From NCBI GenBank assembly GCA_036768485.1, contig JAVLUZ010000616.1:198806-262805 (forward strand): 64,000 nucleotides of DNA, in the 5' to 3' direction. Made by a program: the position numbers and the translations under genes. Under the pieces are notes generated by a model, which was not told the origin of the DNA, made no database searches, and saw only the letters and a list, made by a program, of their open reading frames with translations. This DNA is from Mermis nigrescens (lineage: Eukaryota > Nematoda > Enoplea > Mermithida > Mermithidae). Positions 22,855 to 35,900 of the stretch are shown one piece after another (within the stretch, counting starts at the first letter, position 1; every line of letters begins with the position of its first letter).

Positions 22855-22975
22855 AGCATGGAGGGAGGGAATTTGGGTGTTGCAACCCCCCTGAAAAGAT
22901 TTGAGTGTTGCAACCCCCCCCCAAAAAAAGAACGTTAGCGTGGAGGGAGGGGGATTTGGGTGTTGCAACCCCCCG
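22855..22975 (-). repeat. Short tandem repeat with GTTGCAACCCCC
   Basis: TTAGCRTGGAGGGAGGG...ATTTGGGTGTTGCAACCCCC occurs twice about 75 bp apart, with an extra GAGTGTTGCAACCCCC between. It probably derives from a MITE. Confidence 0.7.
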
Positions 22976-23079
22976 CAGATTACTGTAGACCCCAGAATTC
23001 TATTTTTGTAATATTTTTGGCTAAATCACCCTGATAGACCCTCAGAATTTTCTTGCTGCCCATGTATGGGTATCCCTTT

Positions 23080-23545
23080 AGACGTCGCAAGCTTGTCACT
23101 CGCTCACTGTCACTTTTGGAACCGGGCTCAGGTATTGATTTATCATTAATTTACATGAACTAAAAAACTTGCAATCTCAAATAAAATAGTTTGCAGAATT
23201 TCATGAATAAACGCTGATTGTGGAACGTTTGCACTTTTTCACGTAAGACGATTTCCGCATCGTCAATGCGTGAATGTCCACTGGTCAGTGATACGGTCGC
23301 TGGCGCGAGCCGAACCAATGCTCAATTACTATGAAATCACGCTCTTCTATCCTAAAGATGAAACGTCATATCCACGGGTTAAAGCGCAAAAAGGCGCAAT
23401 AGCTAAAAGTAGCGGCATCCGAACAGCGAAACGAGCTTGAACGGGAAGAGGTATTTAGAACAGCAGCGCCTGAGATCGGCGAGTGTGTATGTGTACCGCA
23501 CTTACAAATGCTAAATTGGTTGGTAGGTACCTAGGTATCTAAAAT
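23080..23545. promoter_or_regulatory. Possible promoter or 5' exon region (tentative)
   Basis: This is a non-repetitive, GC-richer patch in AT-rich surroundings, with possible donors CGGGAAGAG|GTATTT and TTGGTAG|GTACCT. It is the best candidate I see for an upstream promoter or untranslated exon of aquaglyceroporin 1, whose ATG exon is preceded by a strong acceptor at 29848. It rests on composition only. Confidence 0.2.
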
Positions 23546-25487
23546 TAATAGTTTTTTCGTGGAAAAACAACAAAATGAAATTAGTCTAGGCAAACGACTA
23601 GACTAATTGTAAAGTACTGCCATTGCCATACCTTCCACCACGTTGTCGATCATTTATGATTCAACATGTGCGTGCTGATTAAGAGCAGCAGGCGATTTGA
23701 CGTCAAACTTATTTGGACTTAGCATTACTTACTGTATTCAAACCGTATAAATAAGCTTATAACTTATGATTGGCTAAAAATATATAAAAATAAGATTAAG
23801 TTCAAAAATATTGCAAGACTAAAAATAGAGCGAATGTAAAAAATATACAACATCGAACATTTCGTTAATTTTTTTGGAATAAAAAAATGATGGGATTTGA
23901 TCTTCTTTCTTTATGATTTAAATCTTACTGCGAATACAGAAAAAATAGAAATATAGAACAATAAATAATTGTCCTTAATGAAACGATGATCATTAACTCA
24001 ACGAAAATAGTAAATTTTTCGAAACAAAATGCAATTATGCGATCTAAGAAATTAATTTTTTCAGAAAAATAGCTTTGAGCTATGTAATATGCTTATATCT
24101 CTATTTTCATTCATGTAATGCGATAGATAATATTCTGGCAAGCACATAATTTCGTGCTCCGATGCGAAAAGAACGAAACATCAAATGTAATTAGTGTCGA
24201 AATTCGAAATAGACAATTAGCTTCAATTCTGATTTTTTTCTGTTTGTCAGAAATTTAAAGCTGATGTTTTATCGCTAAAAGCAACCCACATCCGTCACAA
24301 AAACAAATTACTCATTAAGAGTCGTATTTTTCTGGAAAACATCTTTGTTATGGTCAAATCTGCACTGATATTATCATCTGAAAAATATAACTTCTTTTAA
24401 ACTAAGCCAGTCTTCATCTGACTCGCTGAATTTTCCTATAACAAATCAGTCTGTAGTTTCAGTTTTCTCTGTCTTAGGTCTAGCGCCAGAGAATACTGTT
24501 GCCGTTTTTGCGCTGGCTTTAGGTTTGATACTCTGATTAAGTGTGAATATACTAGGACTGGCTTGGCAAGGTTTAATTTCAAAAATTAATTCCAAATCAA
24601 ATTTAAAAAAAAATCAAAATTTAAAATTAATTTAAAAATCAAAAATTAATTTTCATTTAAAAATTGAGAATAGAAAATTAACTCAAGATTGCATTGATGT
24701 CAAGATGAAAGAATTAGTATTAAGTTAACTAAACAGGCCATGTATCTCAAAACTCCATAGACAGGTCTGCTGACTCATTGAAAGCACACATGGGCGTGGG
24801 GGTTCGGGAGTTTGTGCCCCTAGAATCCGGTAGAACCCCCAAAAAAATTGATAGGCCTTCAGTATTAAATTTTTGGTATGTTATGGGATTTCCTTAGTTT
24901 TACACTACCCGTACTTCCCAGAATTTGGTCACTGGTTAAAACCCACAAGCTACAATTTTTTTCATGTATTGTTTGCTGCTTAAACTTGTACAGTAAGTTG
25001 AAAATGTGCAACTTGCAAAACGAACTACTCTACCATTGATTAACTGTGTTCGTCAGAAGCCTCAGCTTGTGTATTGGAAACGCAGATGCCTATTTTTTGC
25101 TATTTTATTATGCATGCTTTTTGGAAAAAAATTCAACCGTTAACTTTTTTCCTAGTAGCTTATCGCATTTGCCTATGAAATTTAAGCGTTTTCTTGCACA
25201 CAGTTTTTTAGTGGTGTGGTGACTATAAATCATTCGTGTTGTATGCAATGATCTTCGTTGTTGGACTAATGTGTCATGTTCACAGTGGGACTTAAGGGGG
25301 AGGGAGGGGTCAAGCCGGGCCCTCAAAAGAAAAAACAGAAATTTCCTTTGAAGCTAAGGCTTAATAAAGACCAGAGGAGAGCAAAAAAGCTTCTAATAGA
25401 ATAAATGTTTAAAAGTATTTAGTTTTGCTCGATTTCATTCTACACCATTTTTAAAATGCTTTTGCTACTAAAGAAGTCAGTGGCTGA
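23546..25487. other. Intergenic, no gene
   Basis: Mostly AT-rich sequence with poly-A/T tracts (24580-24670). A MITE fragment (CACATGGGCGTGGGGGTTCGG) starts at about 24787. Confidence 0.4.
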
Positions 25488-25652
25488 TCATACATGGGCA
25501 GAGACCAAATTCTGGATGGGGGGTCTGGGTGGTGAACATTTGGCAAAAATCCCATAAAATATGCCGAAATACAATTCTGAGAGTCTAACGATTTTGGGGG
25601 ATCTACTGAATTCTCGGGGTACAACCCCAACCCCCACCTACTCCCACGTGTG
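25488..25652 (+). mobile_element. Small CATACATGGG-ended element with 12-bp flanking repeat
   Basis: TCATACATGGGCAGAG to CTCCCACGTGTG is flanked by GTCAGTGGCTGA at 25476-25487 and 25653-25664. Ends resemble the CATAGGTGGG MITE family, but the direct repeat is longer than 8 bp. Confidence 0.6.
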
Positions 25653-25664
25653 GTCAGTGGCTGA

Positions 25665-26769
25665 GCCCCTAATCGGCCTTGCTGTGCATCATGACGCTGG
25701 TAGGATCTGTAACAAGGGGGATTTCAATATTGTATGGCATAAGCCTGGCTTGATCTCGAACATGATAAACAAGGCATCATTGTCCAAATTTTCCGCCGTA
25801 CGCTATAGAATTAGCCTTAAGATTAAATTTGGCTCGAACCCAAAAACCGGATTAAGACAAACTTAGGCATAGCTGAAACGCCTAAGTTAGCTATTAAACT
25901 GAGTCAAGTTTTGCTTAAACCCATACAAAAACAGCGTCCAAATTAGTCCTCCTTTCTTCTTATAATTAATCCTAGATTTTAGTCCGGCTTAAACCTAAAA
26001 AATCGGATTCGGGCAAGCTGAAACAAAGCTGCGTACTCGACTTTTAAACCCTCAAGTAGAGTTTAAGCCTGGCTTAAGCCTCATTATATTCAAACAGGAT
26101 CCACATACTCAGTCTTCCCCCTGATAATTTATCAGGCTGTTTAACCCTAAAAGTCGTTACACGGCTGCTTATGATTTATGAAACGAGTTTTAAAAGGATA
26201 AATGTATCGTGAATCTCTTAGCAAGGGCAGTATAAGAAACAAGTTTGGACCGGTAATGTTTCTATTTATCGAATATGCATTAATTAGAGGAATGACATCC
26301 TAATTGAATTAATTCTTTGACATCGTCATAACGTACGTAGCTGTATTATTAGCGTGACGTGACGCGCTTGCAAAATGCAGTTTGTCTTTTTCAATCCCGC
26401 GTATTACATTTTAGCTTAAGTGTATAAAACAGGATTTTTTTAAATTAAACATTTAAGGACCTATATTGTTAAGCCAATAAGAAATGACAGTCGGTTGCCC
26501 TACTATTGTTTGACTGATTAAATTTGCAAACTGTGATTTTTATGAAACGCATTCTCATAATTTATGTGTTATTGCCGTACACTCTATATTCTTTAGCGTA
26601 CTTTTAGCATATTAAATTTCATTTACCCCTTCCCCCAGAATAGCTGCTATGTTGACCATATATGTAAGAAAGAAGAGGGTTTGAGGGCCCTCCACCCCAA
26701 GTTGGAACGTCCCCCCATCGCCCCAAAGTCAGAAAGTTTTTGACCCCCATCCCCGATTTTTGAAAAAAG
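25665..26769. other. Intergenic, no gene
   Basis: No element ends recognised except a C-rich CCCAAGTTGGAACGTCCCCCC fragment near 26700. Confidence 0.35.
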
Positions 26770-28320
26770 CGTAAACTTTACGCAACTACTGAGTGTGAAG
26801 AATACTTACACTCACATGCTCTGAAACTAAAATTAATTTTTAGTATAAACTGTACACATCTGCTGGCTGTAAGGAAAACATACAGTCAGATTCGTGATCC
26901 TGACTGTACGGAATTTATTCTGGAAATATTCACGTTTTGCAGCGCTCTGAAAGTAAAATAAATCCGTAGTGTAAACTTGACACATTGACAATAAATTAAT
27001 AGTGCAAACTTTACGCAACTACTGGGTTTAGAGAAAACTAACAGCCAGATTTGTAATTCTTAAGTTACATAGAACATTTTTAAAAAATTAAGCTATCGCA
27101 AGGCTCTAGAAGTAAAAATAATTTACGGTGTAAACTTTACAAGACCACCGAGTGTCAGAAAGCTTTTAGTCGGATTCGTGATTTTGGTATAAGTCTGATA
27201 TTACGATTAACACTTATGAAAAAATTAAGTCTCCACAATGGCCCGAAGACAAATGAATATAAGATGTAAACTACTTTACATCACGTTGAGTGTAAACAAA
27301 CTTGCTCAAGTGGCATATCATATTTGATTCTTGGTACATTTTTAGACTTGAGATCATGTCCAGACTTATAACCGTAGAAGTTGACAGACAAAAACCTACC
27401 AAAACGTCTTTTTTACGCCAAAGTTGGAACTTTACACATCCGAAAATAACTCAGCATTGAGTGTAAAGAAACGCGGCCAAGTGCGATTTGTAACCATTGA
27501 AATGTACCTTGCTTTTGAAATAGTACGCATCATTCAATTCATTACCGGAGTAGTTGACAGACAAAAAATTGGCAAAAATGTTTTTTGTACCTTAGAGTTT
27601 AAACTTTACACCACTAGAAATATTGAGTTTAAAGAAACGCTCTCAAGTGCGATGTGTGAGCCTTGAGACGTACTTTATTTTTATAATACTTCGCCCTTTT
27701 TGATTTTTAATCGGCGCGGTTGACAAGCTGAAAGAAGGTGAAAACATGTTTTTTGCGTCCATCTCCAGAGTGTAAAGTTTAAATCGCCAGAACTAAGTCC
27801 GTACCGTATTGATCTTACACGATCACGCTCAGTTTCATCGTGTAGCCCTTACAGCTAATTAATTTTCCGTTAATATAATTTGGAAGAAGTAAAAAAGTCG
27901 AAAACTCGACCAAAATGTGTTTTTTCACCACCACAGATTTTCTCACTCTTTACACTCCAATTCAAGAACTGATGCGAAATTCAAAAAACAAAAAAGTGCC
28001 ATCTTTTGCATATCTTCTTCTACAATTTACAACCATTAAATTGTTTCAGGCGTTAATAGTGAGTTGTTCAAAAGCCGTGGGAAAAAACCGTCCGAAATTG
28101 CTATATGTTATAAACGTTACATAAAAATACTTTACACGTTCTTAACACAGTAGGTATTGAGTGTAAAGGAAAAACGAGAACATGGGCCGCAAATTTTTTT
28201 ATTATCTGTCTTTAAAAAAACTGCACCTCCCAGATGTGTCCCGTAATAGGTGTTTGGGGGTGCACAGATGTTAGGGGTACCCAAATAAATTATAATACGC
28301 GCTAACACGCTACTTATGAT
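26770..28320 (+). repeat. Long AGTGTAAA-rich repeat, copy 1
   Basis: Shares its order of motifs with 36590-38730: starting TGCAAACTTTAC(G/A)CAACTACT, then GGATTCGT(G/A)ATTTTG and ATTTATGAAAAAATTAAGTC. It ends CGCACCT...GTGTCCCGT, GGGGGTGCACAG and ACGCGCTAAC. GTGTAAA/TTTACAC occurs every 60-150 bp. No ORF of note. Confidence 0.7.
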
Positions 28321-29047
28321 TGATGATCGCAATTATCATACGTGGTCTAGGGCGGGGATGTGAGGAGGGCGAGTTAGACGCCCAAACAACTAACTCCTCG
28401 GCAAAAATGGCTGCTACCCTCCTAGAATTGTCAATTTCTTTTGTAAAAATTGTAAAAACTGTGCCTTTTTAAGCGTTTTTAGCCCATTTTTGGCTCAAAA
28501 ATCTCAAATTTTCGGCGCATAGCGCCATATACGCATTTTTAACTATATTTTGTTCAATTTTTCTGATTTTCAAATGTATCCATCGTTTTTAGCCCACGAA
28601 GGCAATTTAAAAAATTTTTTCGGCCACACCTGCCCTTCCCAAATTCTTATGCTGTACATGTATGAAAATCAGATAATCATCGCCCTTAGTCTGTATTCTG
28701 GGCGAGGAGCTGTTGGTAGGAGAGAATATTGGGAAGACTGTTTGGACGTGGGAAAGTTGAGATGGTGGAAATGTTGAGATAAAGACATTATCAACATTTG
28801 TGAAGAAAGAAGCGTCAACATTAAACATCTTGAAGAACATCTAAAAAATGATATCAAATAATTAGAAGCATTTTACTGTAGCTAATGTGGATTCAGCAAA
28901 AGCTTTTCTTATCAGTCATCACGTTTTAGTCAAACTTGAGAAGCACCCTGAGCTCAAGGCGGTTTAGTGGATCAAAAATTGCAAAAATTACAAAAAACGC
29001 CTCAAATTTAATTCTGGGGTCTGCGCGGGGCTATCCCAAATTCTGAA
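28321..29047. other. Intergenic, hairpin-bearing repeat fragments
   Basis: Contains TTTCGGCGCATAGCGCC at about 28507 and a small A/G-rich stretch at 28690-28850. No gene. Confidence 0.4.
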
Positions 29048-29055
29048 GTCCTAAC

Positions 29056-29306
29056 CATAGGTGCACAGCATGACCGATCTGAGGGTTAGCCGGTCTGGGG
29101 TCAGGAATTGTGCATTTTTGGGCCAAAATGACCTTAAAAACTGATATTAGCGCTGAAATATCGTTAAAACTGCGTTTTTACATAGTCTCTGGTCAATTTG
29201 AATTTCTTTTGAAGTCCGTTTTTCGCCTTCATTTTGCCTCATTCTCCTGGAAAAATTTTCCATTTTTCCATTCTGGGGGTTCTCTAGACCCCCCATTGCA
29301 TGTCTG
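29056..29306 (-). mobile_element. CAGACATGCA-family MITE, 251 bp
   Basis: Ends are CATAGGTGCACAGCATG and CATTGCATGTCTG. Perfect duplication GTCCTAAC (29048-29055, 29307-29314). Related copies or fragments lie near 2374, 20368, 31377, 44795, 47390, 47942, 49198, 55530 and 62620. Confidence 0.85.
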
Positions 29307-29314
29307 GTCCTAAC

Positions 29315-29473
29315 TGTAGATGCACAATATGGCCGATGTAAGTGGGGGGGGGTTCGAAAATTAAGCTTCTTTGTGGCAAAATGACCTCATAACTGGTATA
29401 AATGCTAAAATAGCTTCAAATCAAGTTATTTCATTCCCATTTTTCTATTCTAGGGCCCCCATGTGCATGACTG
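29315..29473 (-). mobile_element. Adjacent CAGACATGCA-family copy sharing a target duplication
   Basis: It begins TGTAGATGCACAATATGGCC and ends TGTGCATGACTG. The left flank is GTCCTAAC (29307-29314) and the right flank GTCCGAAC (29474-29481), so the target sequence occurs three times across the pair. Confidence 0.75.
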
Positions 29474-29909
29474 GTCCGAACCACGTGAGCGCGGGGGAGG
29501 GGACTGTGGGTAGCTTAAACTCCCCACCGAAAATCCAGCAAGCCCCCCAAAATCTATGGACCCCATTACTGAGTTTTTGTCATGTTTTTTGGCGATTGTC
29601 TGGACTTTAGCCTCCCAGAATTCAATCATTGCGCATTTACGATTCGAACCCACAAATCCACCCTCCCGCAAGTTTATGTGCAAGTTCATTTCGACAAACA
29701 GCCTACGAGGATATGTTCAGTATATCAATTTTTTTCAAAAGAAGATTATATATATGTCCTTCAAAATACTTATATTATTTTATTCAAAGATAAAAAATGC
29801 GTAAAACTATGACATCGCGTCAATTTTTTGTGCACTTCTTCATTTCAGATACCATACGGTATTTACTGACAAGATTTATTCGAATTACGTAAACTAGTCG
29901 CTGTCAAAG

Positions 29910-29934
29910 ATGGAAGAGGAGAGAATGGAGAAAA
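29910..29934 (+). CDS. Aquaglyceroporin 1 exon 1 (start codon)
   Basis: This exon is 25 nt, encodes MEEERMEK plus one base, and ends at AAAA|GTAATT. It was chosen because the paralogue has the same mini-exon (51961-51985, MEEKRMEK) and both join exon 2 in frame. Translation could also begin at the internal ATG of exon 2 (31109), so the true start is not certain. Confidence 0.75.
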
Positions 29935-32900
29935 GTAATTACAATATCCAGGGCGGATTTAAGGGCGCGGGGAAGAGCGGCCACTGCCCTTATCCTCCTT
30001 CCCCATTGGCCCAAAATATTTGGCGAGATGAAGATTAGATGCGTAATTTGCAATGATTTTTGGCCGTCAGAGGTCATAATTTCTCAAATTTTTTGGCGCT
30101 TCGCGCCGGATCATTTCTATTAATGACATTAATTTGCTTCCTTGGCGGCCTAGAGGCCATACTTTTGTTCAAGGAATAAGTTTTGAAACGATTTCACGGA
30201 GCAGTAATTCAAGCTTCTCAACGTCCTTTCGCCTAAGTTTTAAAGAATTTTCGGGCGCTTAGCGCCGGCTTTTCGCTGAAGTCCAAAAACTGTAACGATT
30301 ATTTCCCTAAAAACTTGTCAAATATATTCAAAATTTTTCGAAAAAATGTTGCATTAAAGGCGGTTTCAAATAAGAGTAGACTATGCAAAATGCTGGAAAA
30401 CGCTATTTCGCACGTGAAGGGCAAATTTTAGGGCATATTTTCGACTATTTTTAATTTTAAAAAGTTGGGTATCGCACCCCTCCCCCTTACGAAAATCCTC
30501 CGCCACTGACAGCACCTCCAATGCATGAATTTTGCTTGAACTCAATTTAAAATCCTGAGTTTCTCGACCAGCCTCTCTTCCGACTCTTCGGAAATATATT
30601 TGTATGTGACGCCATAGTGCTTACTTAAAACATTGAAAAATAGGTTAAGTCGTTATTTTGCGAATTGTATTGTATTTTGGCTTACTTGCTTTAGCATTAT
30701 TATTTTCTGTACAAAAACATTACCATATCTGCGTCTGCCAGACGTTGCATGAACTTTGACCCTAAGTGTTTTTGCAGAATTAATCTTGTAATCACTTTCT
30801 TGCAATAAGTACCTACAATAAATGCGCATCCAATTCAGTGGCTTGCATTCGTTTATCAAGTCTCTTTTACAATATTTTTTGAAGAAGTTTTAAAGAGTTT
30901 TCGAAATTTTAAAATCTTAAAAAATTCAGATTTGAATAATTCGGTTAACATTCATATTTGTTTAGTAATTTCTCGTACTAATAATTAATAAACAATTATT
31001 TTTAGCAATATCAGAATAGCTTACAGTTATTATTTATATGTTGTACTTGTTTAATTTTTGATTAACTTTAGTTTTAAATTTAAACACAATAACTTGTTTT
31101 TAGTTTTTATGTCCGAGAAGAGGAGGGTAGGCGAACCCAAGAAGAAATGGACAAGGACTGTGGCAAAAAAACTTTCTATTCGCAACAAATCTGTTCTGTA
31201 CTTTCTTGCCGAGCTTTTGGGCACATTCGTAATGGTGGTAAGCTTACGAATTTAGGGATGGAGAGTTGCGGAAGGTTTTTGCTTCCATCAAAAAGAGCTG
31301 TCGACCATATGTATTATAGGGGAGGTTACGGAGAGGTCTGGAAGGGGAGTTCAGACCGCCTAGAATGGCTACTGATCATAGGCGCATCATGGCCGATCTG
31401 GAGATCAGCCGGACTAGGGGCGGTTGCAGTGAGATTTTTGAGGTAAACTGGCCTCAAAAACTAGTGTAAATGCTAAAATAGTGATAAAATTACATCACTT
31501 TATGGTTTATGGTCGATTTCAAGCACGTTTGAAGAAAATTTTTATCTTCCATCGTTTTTTGGCTTTATTTTGCCTCATTTTTGGTAGATAATTTTCTATT
31601 TTTCCATTCTGAGGGACTTGGACACCCAAACCCCTCTCCATTTTATATGCGGGTCCGCTACTGACCTTCCCGCTTAAAATGGCTATGGCTTCTATGTAAA
31701 TGTCAATATCCCGAAAAAATAGAACGAAGTGTGCTGTTTTAAGATTTTAGCCCAATTGTCATATTTTTGGGCTCTTTTTTGTTCACATTAGGACGAGTCT
31801 CAGTCAAATGGGCACAAAAACGATGCTTTTGCCATGTATCCATTGTTTTAAGATAAAAAAGGCACTTTTAAAAGTTTTTACGAGCTGTTTTAGAAGGCGT
31901 TTTAGTGATATTATGATTACAAGACATCAATTTTTCCGCTATTCGTAAGAATAATCATTTTTTCACTTTTGTTCGAATACTATAAATTTTTTTCTGAAAT
32001 TTCTTTTGTTTCTAGCTACGCTCATCTCATTTAATTGTAATCGTATTTTCCCTTTTTCCAGTCAATTGGCGTTGCCTCCATTGCTCAAGTTGTACTCAAC
32101 CAAAAGAACTTCAGAGCTAACATTGTCGGTATCAACCTGGGCTGGGGTTTGGCCGTGATGTGCGGCGCCTATGTCAGCGGTGGGGTGTCAGGTAATTGAG
32201 TGTTTGACTATAATTAAGATTATTCTTTTGATTAAAATAAATTTTTTAAATTTTAATTTAAAAATTTGAGTTTCTATCAAACCGCCTATCACTCGACCTA
32301 AATTTTCAGGTGGTTTTATCAATCCGGCTGTTACATTATGTTTTGCGGTGCTTGGAAGGCTGCCGTGGCGCAAGGTGCCTATTTACTTGATTGCTGAATA
32401 TATTGGAGCTTTTCTTGCGGCTGCGGCAGTTTATATGGTGTATCATGGTAAATTCTAAAGTTTTTGATCATTTCGTGTAGAAATTAATTTTATAAGTTAG
32501 CGCAAGGAGGATCGTAACCCTACATGAGCAGCAACTCAATTCTGGAAGTTTGCTGGCACCAAGAGATTGGCTGAAAATTCAATTCTGCTGATTTATCGAT
32601 TTTGGGGAATTTCTGGATTAAGGGGTCCTAAACCTCACCTCAACCCCCACGCCTGGGTGTGATTATAATTGTTAGTTTACATAGTTAAGAAGTTTTGAAG
32701 AGTTAGTTTCGCTCTCGTACGTGTTTTAAGATAAGAGCCCTTCAATTACTGATAAGAAATTCAGGAAACGTAATTTGTAAAGGTCTATTTCGCTCTTGCA
32801 AGAAAAAGGAGGAAGGCATTTTAACGGGAAATATATGATTTATGGAAAGTTCTAATTTTTGTCTACATTAGAGGGAGATGAGACATGTACAGCATGAGAA

Positions 32901-35900
32901 TCCTGGGGGAGGGGCCTATGTCAGAATTTTTAATATCTTTTCTGGGCTGGGTACTACATAAACACTATTTTCTTGCGTTTCTAATGAAAATTCGCGATTT
33001 ACTATTCAATCCGCTTCGTCTATATTTTGTTCACCTAGCGAAGCAATAAATTTAGGCATCAGGCAGTTGGAGTCCACGATGCACAGCATCGCTGGTCTAT
33101 GTAGAGGGGGTCGCCGGAGAATTTTTCCAGCTAAAATGGCCTCAGGACGTGGAATAAAGGCTGAAATATAGAAACATGTTCATCCACAGTTCCTGATCAT
33201 TTAGAGCACTTTGCAAATACTTTTTTTAATCAATTTTTGGCTTTCAATTCGCCTCATTTTTCTTGAAAATCTCCCTTTTTTCGGGAGTTCAGACCCTAAA
33301 ACCTCTACTGCAGGCATGTCTAGTTGGGGTCTAAAATTATTGCTTATTTTCCGTATTCGTGCAAAATTTTTAAAATTTAAGTCAACAAACTGGGCAAATA
33401 GCGCTTAAACTATTTTTTAGTAACAGAAATCTCTTCATACAATACAAAAGATTGTCTGCGTACCAATAACTATTATTGGCACAAAAAAATTAGCTCTGAG
33501 GCTGGCAAAAGATAAATAAATCTAATTTATAGGTATTTTCCATTCATTATTATATCAGAATTTATAATAAATGATGAACAAAAATCTACAAAATTAAATA
33601 TTCATTCTCCATCCAGCCAACTATGTTGGACCGATAGAGGACGATTACCTCCATTGAATCCGCCCCTTATTTCGACAACCACTTTGAGCTTTCCCAGAAA
33701 TTTATTGTTCAAATATCATTTAAACTAATTAATTAACTAAAAAATTGAATCAAATTTGAATTTGAACCCTTTGGATTGAAATTCAGGATCTTGTTATTTC
33801 ATTTGGATTTAATTATTGAGAGGGTCTGTTTTGCTTCATGTGGCAATTAAATTCACTTTTTCTTATAAAATTGCAAAATAATTTCTTTTTGCAAATTAAT
33901 TTATTACACAGATCAAAAGGCTACACATCAGTCATTGTCCTTGATAAGCAGTTATTGCAATAAAGAGAAGCCGAGTTTTGCATGCAATCTTAAAATAATC
34001 GATTGTTTTTCTGTAAGAGATATTTCTGACTTCATTTTTGCATATGAGTTATTTCTCAGATTCAAAAGGCTACATATGGGTCATTGTCTTTACGACGGAG
34101 GGGGCTTTAATTATTAGTTTCTATTTTATCGCGTTTTAGATTATTTATTTATTTTATTAGTTATCTTATTTTATCATAGAGCCAATAAGAGTTTATGACG
34201 GCGGTATGAGACAGGGGCCTTACACGTCGGCAGCATTCAGAAATGCTTCCACGGCTAATATATTCGCTACTTATCCACAGCACGAAGGCATATCAACGTA
34301 CGAAGGTTTTTTGGATCAAGTAAGACCGCTAAAATTTAGTTATAAACAAATTTATAGATTTATAAATTTAACTTTAAAAAACCCAAAACACAAAAAAATA
34401 AGTCGAGCCAGATTTGGCTTTGAACGTCCAAGAGCTTTTGTACATCTCAAAAAAGTTTGAGAGATTGTCGCCTAAAGTAAGAAAACGTTATTTTTAACGT
34501 ATATCGTATGTCGTTCGCATAGAAAAATTGTTAGAAAGCGGGAAATTTTAAGTGTAAATTTTTGGAATTAAGCGTAAAAACTACTTCAGTTCATTGTTAC
34601 TGTATTGAATTTCGACCAGTTTTGCTGACAAGTTTTTTTATTTTCTGACCGCTTTTGGCATCAATTTTACGAAAAATTCTTCAATAAAGTTTTTCTCTCG
34701 TTCTGGGAGTCATAGAATTTTAAATCCTATATGTGCAAATTTTCTCTAAATTCATCCTTCTAGAGATAAGGTACTGGAGACTTAATGCATCGTTAGATCG
34801 AGGTTTTGAATTTTAGAACGAGAATGAGAAACTTGAAGGGAAAACGAATAATCGGGCCAAACATGAAACATATAGCTTTTTATTCGATTATTTATGCCTA
34901 AACCAAGCAATCAGGGGCGGATTTATGGGGACGGAGGAGGGAGGGGGTCCGGCGGCACCCCCATTGGCCAAAAATATTTGGCTAGATGAAGAATGGATAT
35001 GTAATTTGCAATGATTTTCGGCCGTTAGCGATCATAATTTCTCAAATTTTTCCAGCGCTGCGCGCCGGATTATACTATTTATAGCAAAGAAAAATGCTCC
35101 GATGGAACAAAAAAGATGAATATACTTGGAATTGTGGATTATTATGGATGTAAAAGGAGGGGACTAGGAAAAATCTACCTAAAGTCGGAAAATCTGCTAA
35201 AAATCACACTTTTTCTAAGCAACGCAAAAAATCGATGTATATTCTGCGGCCAACAGATTAAAATAAATATTCAACCATAACAATGATTGAAACAGCAGCA
35301 CGTTAGCTATGCAGTAGCTATGGGAAATGATATTAAGTAAACTAACAGTCTTCCAAGCCAATTGAATGAAATAGCAAACATCGAAGACAATTGAAGACAT
35401 GGTTGGTTTAAAACAGTAGGAAACGCGTAAGTTGACTTGAAACAGACTTAATGTAGATACACTAGCATGCCCGAAACGATTGTGTGCACTAATCAATCGG
35501 CTCCTGCTTTGCTTGCTATAATGCTCATAAAATAAAACAACTTTAAATACAATACCTCTTAGTTTTCTATCAATCAGGTGCCAGAAATTTAAAGAAGTAA
35601 CCTTGATAGATTTCGTTTATACACTCTTATCTGAAACTTCGAACATTATTTAAAAAAGACACTTTTTTACAGGCCGCAGAATATACATCGATTTTTTGCG
35701 TTGCTTAGAGAAAGTGTGATTTTTAGCAGATTTTCCGACTTTAGGTAGATTTTTCCTAGTCCCCTCCTTTTACATCCATAATAATCCACAATTCCAAGTA
35801 TATTCATCTTTTTGTTCCATCGGAGCATTTTTCTTTGCTAGTACACTACTTTTAATTAGCGTGATTTCAGTACATCAGTCAGTAAACACAATCAGTAACA

